Of a DNA stretch of 46,720 nucleotides, positions 43,862-46,720 are shown piece by piece. Both the position numbers and the translations under genes were made by a program. Source of the DNA: Methylobacter sp. (GTDB lineage: Bacteria > Pseudomonadota > Gammaproteobacteria > Methylococcales > Methylomonadaceae); NCBI GenBank assembly GCA_002928495.1, contig PERF01000004.1:1-46720 (forward strand), given 5' to 3'. Each line of letters opens with the position of its first letter. The first letter of the stretch is position 1. The notes under the pieces are model-generated. The model saw only the letters and a list, made by a program, of their open reading frames with translations. It did not search any database and was not told the origin of the DNA.

Positions 43862-45259
43862 ATGGAAACACTGCTGATTATTGAAGACGAAAAACTGCTG
43901 GGCCTTGAACTTTCCCGGCGTTACCAGCAATCCGGATGGGATGTCGTATTAGTCAATTCCCTGGCCAAAGCCGATGAATTAATCAACCAAAAGCACCTGG
44001 AACCCTTATTAATTCTATCCGACATGAATTTGCCGGATGGCAATGCCTTGGATTTTATGGAAACATCCAAAAAAAACACCGGTTACAGCGAATGGCTATT
44101 TTTAACCGGCTTTGGCAGCGTTCCGGATTCGGTAAGAGCTTTGCGTTTAGGCGCTTATGATTTTCTGGAAAAGCCTTGCGATCTTGACCGGCTGGATTTA
44201 GTGATTGCCAGCGCCGGCCGTAGCGCCGCCATACAACGTCGGGTGGCGGATGAGGCAAGGCAGGGCTACCGGCGTTATTCGCCGGAAGCTTATATCGGCC
44301 ATAGCGAACAAGCCCGTCACGTCCGGCAATTATTAACCCGCCTCACCCAAGTACCGTTCAGCGCCTTGATCATAGCCGGTGAAAGCGGAACCGGTAAGGG
44401 CCTGACTGCGCGCATATTGCATTACGGCGGTTCGCGCGCGCAAAAGCCCATGATTGAAATTAACTGCGCGGCGCTACCTAGAGAATTGTTGGAGTCCGAG
44501 CTATTCGGTCATGAAGCCGGCGCGTTTACCGGTGCCGTTGGCAAGCATCGAGGGTTATTGGAACAAGCCGATGGCGGCACCTTATTTATGGATGAAATCG
44601 GTGAAATGCCATTGGATTTGCAAGCTAAACTGCTCAAAGTCATTGAAGACCGAAAAGTCAGGCGGCTGGGCGGGGAAAAGGAAATCAGCGTGGATGTGCA
44701 AATTATCGCCGCCAGCAACCGCGATTTGGAGCAAATGGTAGCGGAGGGTGGCTTTAGAACCGATTTGTACCACCGACTGAGCGTGTTCAAGGTATCCTTG
44801 CCGCCGTTACGTGAAGCCAAAGAGGATTTGGATGCATTAGTCCCTTTATTCGTTGCCGAATATAATGCAAAAGCCGGCCGGCACGTCAAAATCATTCCAC
44901 AAGAGGTCTGGGAGAAATTTCGCGCGCATTATTGGCCCGGCAATGTGCGTGAGTTACGCAATGTGATTGAACGCTGCGTGCTGTTTTCCGAAGGCACAAC
45001 GTTTCCTGTGCAATGGCTGCAGTTACCCGGCCAAGACAATAAGTCGCAAGCCACTCATAGAGTGGTGGACGGCCATGCTGATAGCATTTCTTTGCCGCTA
45101 GACGGCAGCATGGCTCTGGATGATATGGATCGTTTTATTATAAAAACCGCATTGGAGCGCTCCGGCAATAATTTAACCGCCGCAGCCAGAGCCTTGGGAG
45201 CAACCCGGGAAACCTTACGCTACCGGGTGCGAAAATATCATCTGAAAAGTTCAGAGTAG
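43862..45259 (+). CDS. NtrC-family sigma-54 response regulator
   Basis: The protein is 465 residues from ATG 43862, eight bases after the kinase stop. It has a receiver domain (IIEDEKL; phosphorylation Asp in LILSDMNLPDG; KPCDLDRL) and an AAA+ domain with GESGTGKG, GAFTGAVG and TLFMDEIGEMP. It ends with a Fis-type helix-turn-helix (LTAAARALGATRETLRYRVR). It is probably phosphorylated by the adjacent kinase and activates sigma-54 promoters; no such site was found beside the pair, so targets lie elsewhere. Confidence 0.92.
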   Translation: METLLIIEDEKLLGLELSRRYQQSGWDVVLVNSLAKADELINQKHLEPLLILSDMNLPDGNALDFMETSKKNTGYSEWLFLTGFGSVPDSVRALRLGAYDFLEKPCDLDRLDLVIASAGRSAAIQRRVADEARQGYRRYSPEAYIGHSEQARHVRQLLTRLTQVPFSALIIAGESGTGKGLTARILHYGGSRAQKPMIEINCAALPRELLESELFGHEAGAFTGAVGKHRGLLEQADGGTLFMDEIGEMPLDLQAKLLKVIEDRKVRRLGGEKEISVDVQIIAASNRDLEQMVAEGGFRTDLYHRLSVFKVSLPPLREAKEDLDALVPLFVAEYNAKAGRHVKIIPQEVWEKFRAHYWPGNVRELRNVIERCVLFSEGTTFPVQWLQLPGQDNKSQATHRVVDGHADSISLPLDGSMALDDMDRFIIKTALERSGNNLTAAARALGATRETLRYRVRKYHLKSSE

Positions 45260-45266
45260 TTGTTTG

Positions 45267-45953
45267 CTATAAATCCGGACTTAGGCAAGCATTACCGCCT
45301 TGTTTGATACATAACTGGTAATTCAGCTGCGCCGCCCAGTAAATATAAGCTTGTTCGACATCGTCCCATTCATCGAAAGTGCCGGCCAGCGTTTTACCGC
45401 CGGCGCGGCAATCGGCCGAAGCCATTAATAATTCACCGGTTACCGAATCGGTTATCTTGCGTTCAATACTGGCTTTACCGACATAAGATTCCGTCCCAGT
45501 CAGCCATTTTTTTACTAACGATAGCGTGCGCGCAGAAGGGTAGACGGTCGAAAACTGGTCCAGGATCATGGTGGAAGTCTCAGCATCGGTAATTGCGATT
45601 TCCAAACGCAGCGTTCCCGGACCGGGTTTAGTCACCAATTTAAAATGGGCTTTGAGCGCTTGCCGCAGCAGCCGTTCGACATACTCGCGCAGGTGATAAT
45701 TCTGGACATGAGTCAAGCCGGTCAGCTCAGAATCCTTGAGCTGACGCATGACCACGGGCTCAAGGATGATTTTGTGGTAATTCTGCCAAGGCGTGCCTTG
45801 TTTCCAATAGCTCAGCAAAGCATCGCCATCATCACCTTGCCGAAGAATGGAATAATCCGGCAAAAAATCCGAAGTGTCCACATGAGCAGCCTGATAGGTT
45901 CTGGCGCAGCCCAAACTTACTAACATGAGTAAACATACAATAAAACAACGCAT
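45267..45953 (-). CDS. DUF3313-type lipoprotein
   Basis: The 228-residue protein has a lipobox near residues 12-16 (VSLGC), so it is probably an outer-membrane lipoprotein. The mature part starts TSDFLPDYSILRQGDDGDAL, then KIILEPVV and LRLEIAITDAE, as in DUF3313 proteins. Function is unknown. It converges on the response regulator with a seven-base gap and has no partner gene. Confidence 0.75.
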   Translation of the reverse strand: MRCFIVCLLMLVSLGCARTYQAAHVDTSDFLPDYSILRQGDDGDALLSYWKQGTPWQNYHKIILEPVVMRQLKDSELTGLTHVQNYHLREYVERLLRQALKAHFKLVTKPGPGTLRLEIAITDAETSTMILDQFSTVYPSARTLSLVKKWLTGTESYVGKASIERKITDSVTGELLMASADCRAGGKTLAGTFDEWDDVEQAYIYWAAQLNYQLCIKQGGNACLSPDL

Positions 45954-46059
45954 TTAAGGTAGACCATGGCTTGGTTGAAGTGTCTACCTTAAAGTTTAAT
46001 AGAGATTACTCAAACTGCCAGTCCAACCTGAAGGTCAAAGTCAAGGCCGATGCTATAAC

Positions 46060-46392
46060 TTAACGTCCGTTGTTGACTTTGTTGCCAATATAAGCGCCCG
46101 CCGCAGCCCCTAACCCGGAGGCTACCGGATCGCCGTTGCTGATTTCATACCCTAAGGCACTACCCACGGCCCCGCCGACCAAACCTTCCGTTGAGCGCCG
46201 GTCGGATGTTTGAGGTCTGGGTTGGCCATTGTAATAGCCTGCCGGCGGTGGGGCGTACCCTTCATGATCACCGTGTTTTTTATAATGCCCGTAAGCATGA
46301 CCGCGGCCATGCCCCTTGTCCGAAGCCTCTGTAACAGAAATAAAACACAGCAAACCGGATAAGACGCTAAATGTTAAAAGTATTTTTTTCAT
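46060..46392 (-). CDS. Secreted glycine-zipper protein
   Basis: The protein is 110 residues from ATG 46392. A signal peptide (about 1-23) precedes a His/Gly/Pro-rich stretch (KGHGRGHAYGHYKKHGDHEG). A C-terminal glycine-zipper region follows (GLVGGAVGSALGYEI, then GLGAAAGAYIGNKV), a pattern seen in small outer-membrane or periplasmic proteins such as Rick_17kDa/OsmB types. The His-rich part could bind metal. Function is unknown. Confidence 0.75.
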   Translation of the reverse strand: MKKILLTFSVLSGLLCFISVTEASDKGHGRGHAYGHYKKHGDHEGYAPPPAGYYNGQPRPQTSDRRSTEGLVGGAVGSALGYEISNGDPVASGLGAAAGAYIGNKVNNGR

Positions 46393-46640
46393 ATTGTATC
46401 TCGTCAAAACATATAAGAACCCGCCAATTGTGTGTAAACTGGCTTAGTAGTCGCTTAATGGTAGTTGACACCCAGGCTTTATTTTTGGCGGAACTGCACA
46501 AATTTCGATATTGATGGTTTTTAGGATTATCGATTTAATGGGTAATCTAAATATAACCCATGGCCTGAAAGCTTTTCCTACACAAACGGCTATTTGAGAC
46601 CTCAAGCAAATTGGAACTACCGCAATAAACAAACCGGGTT

Positions 46641-46720
46641 ATGCTGCAAACTCACGCTTCTTATTCAGTTAATTTCAGTCTTAACAATAAAATGCTGTCA
46701 ATCGCGCCGATGATGGATTG
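46641..46720 (+). CDS. dusA: tRNA-dihydrouridine synthase A, first codons only
   Basis: An open frame from ATG 46641 (alternative ATG 46692) runs off the right edge and ends in NNKMLSIAPMMD followed by TG. The SIAPMMDW segment is the characteristic first strand of DusA (flavin-dependent reduction of tRNA uridines). Only about 26 codons are visible, so the call rests on that motif alone. The 240 bases upstream contain no other convincing gene. Confidence 0.6.
   Translation, partial: MLQTHASYSVNFSLNNKMLSIAPMMD

Noticed and set aside
46444-46632. 62-codon frame on the minus strand
   Set aside because: It has no recognisable domain, no ribosome site and an improbable composition, and it lies in the intergenic region before the dusA-like gene.
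1-46720. CRISPR arrays, tRNA, rRNA, insertion sequences or prophage
   Set aside because: No regularly spaced repeats, cloverleaf-like intergenic stretches, transposase, integrase or phage genes were seen on either strand.

Overview
The window reads as chromosome of a gammaproteobacterium with moderate GC. Evidence includes a FleQ/FleS/FleR-type sigma-54 flagellar hierarchy, the bS6-bS18-DUF2232-bL9 ribosomal block, bioBFHCD, ftsEX-rpoH, and a caa3-like cytochrome oxidase cluster. Protein style and gene order suggest a relative of the methanotrophic Methylococcales. No methane gene lies in the window, so that placement is an inference.

Layout. 1-4442 (minus): a type I secretion set (TolC-like outer-membrane protein cut by the left edge, LuxR-type regulator, HlyD-type adaptor, LapB-type ABC transporter). 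4518-8603: a conserved 111-aa protein and radA on plus, then PilZ, FHA and CorB-like genes on minus. 8875-20144 (plus): flagellar regulators fleQ, fleS, fleR, then fliE-F-G-H-I-J-K. Good sigma-54 sites (GG-N10-GC) precede fleS, fliE and fliK, and fliJ is broken by a one-base frameshift. 20208-22506: rpsF, rpsR, a DUF2232 membrane protein and rplI, closed by a strong terminator. Then waaA, a convergent comF-type gene, and the tightly overlapping biotin operon bioB-F-H-C-D (24615-28995).

29263-34078: cytochrome c oxidase operon coxB (with two tandem cytochrome c domains), coxA, a 32-aa membrane peptide, ctaG and coxC, with a terminator. A DUF2909 gene lies opposite. SURF1 and a Sco-like CX3C protein follow. 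Next is the most unusual gene of the window (35756-37735): an uninterrupted 659-codon frame that joins an eight-helix haem A synthase (CtaA/COX15)-like membrane domain to a complete FtsY NG GTPase domain. It is followed by ftsE, ftsX and rpoH. The rpoH promoter is overlapped by a CIRCE-like inverted repeat, so HrcA control of sigma-32 is a testable prediction. The right end carries a SulP transporter, an NtrB/NtrC-like two-component pair, a DUF3313 lipoprotein, a glycine-zipper protein and the first codons of a DusA-like gene.

Three genes (fliJ, the kinase near 42465, and possibly ftsX) have a reading-frame problem at a homopolymer. These could be real lesions, slippage sites or base-calling errors. 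No tRNA, rRNA, CRISPR array, insertion sequence or prophage was seen, and no gene-free stretch exceeds about 300 bases.
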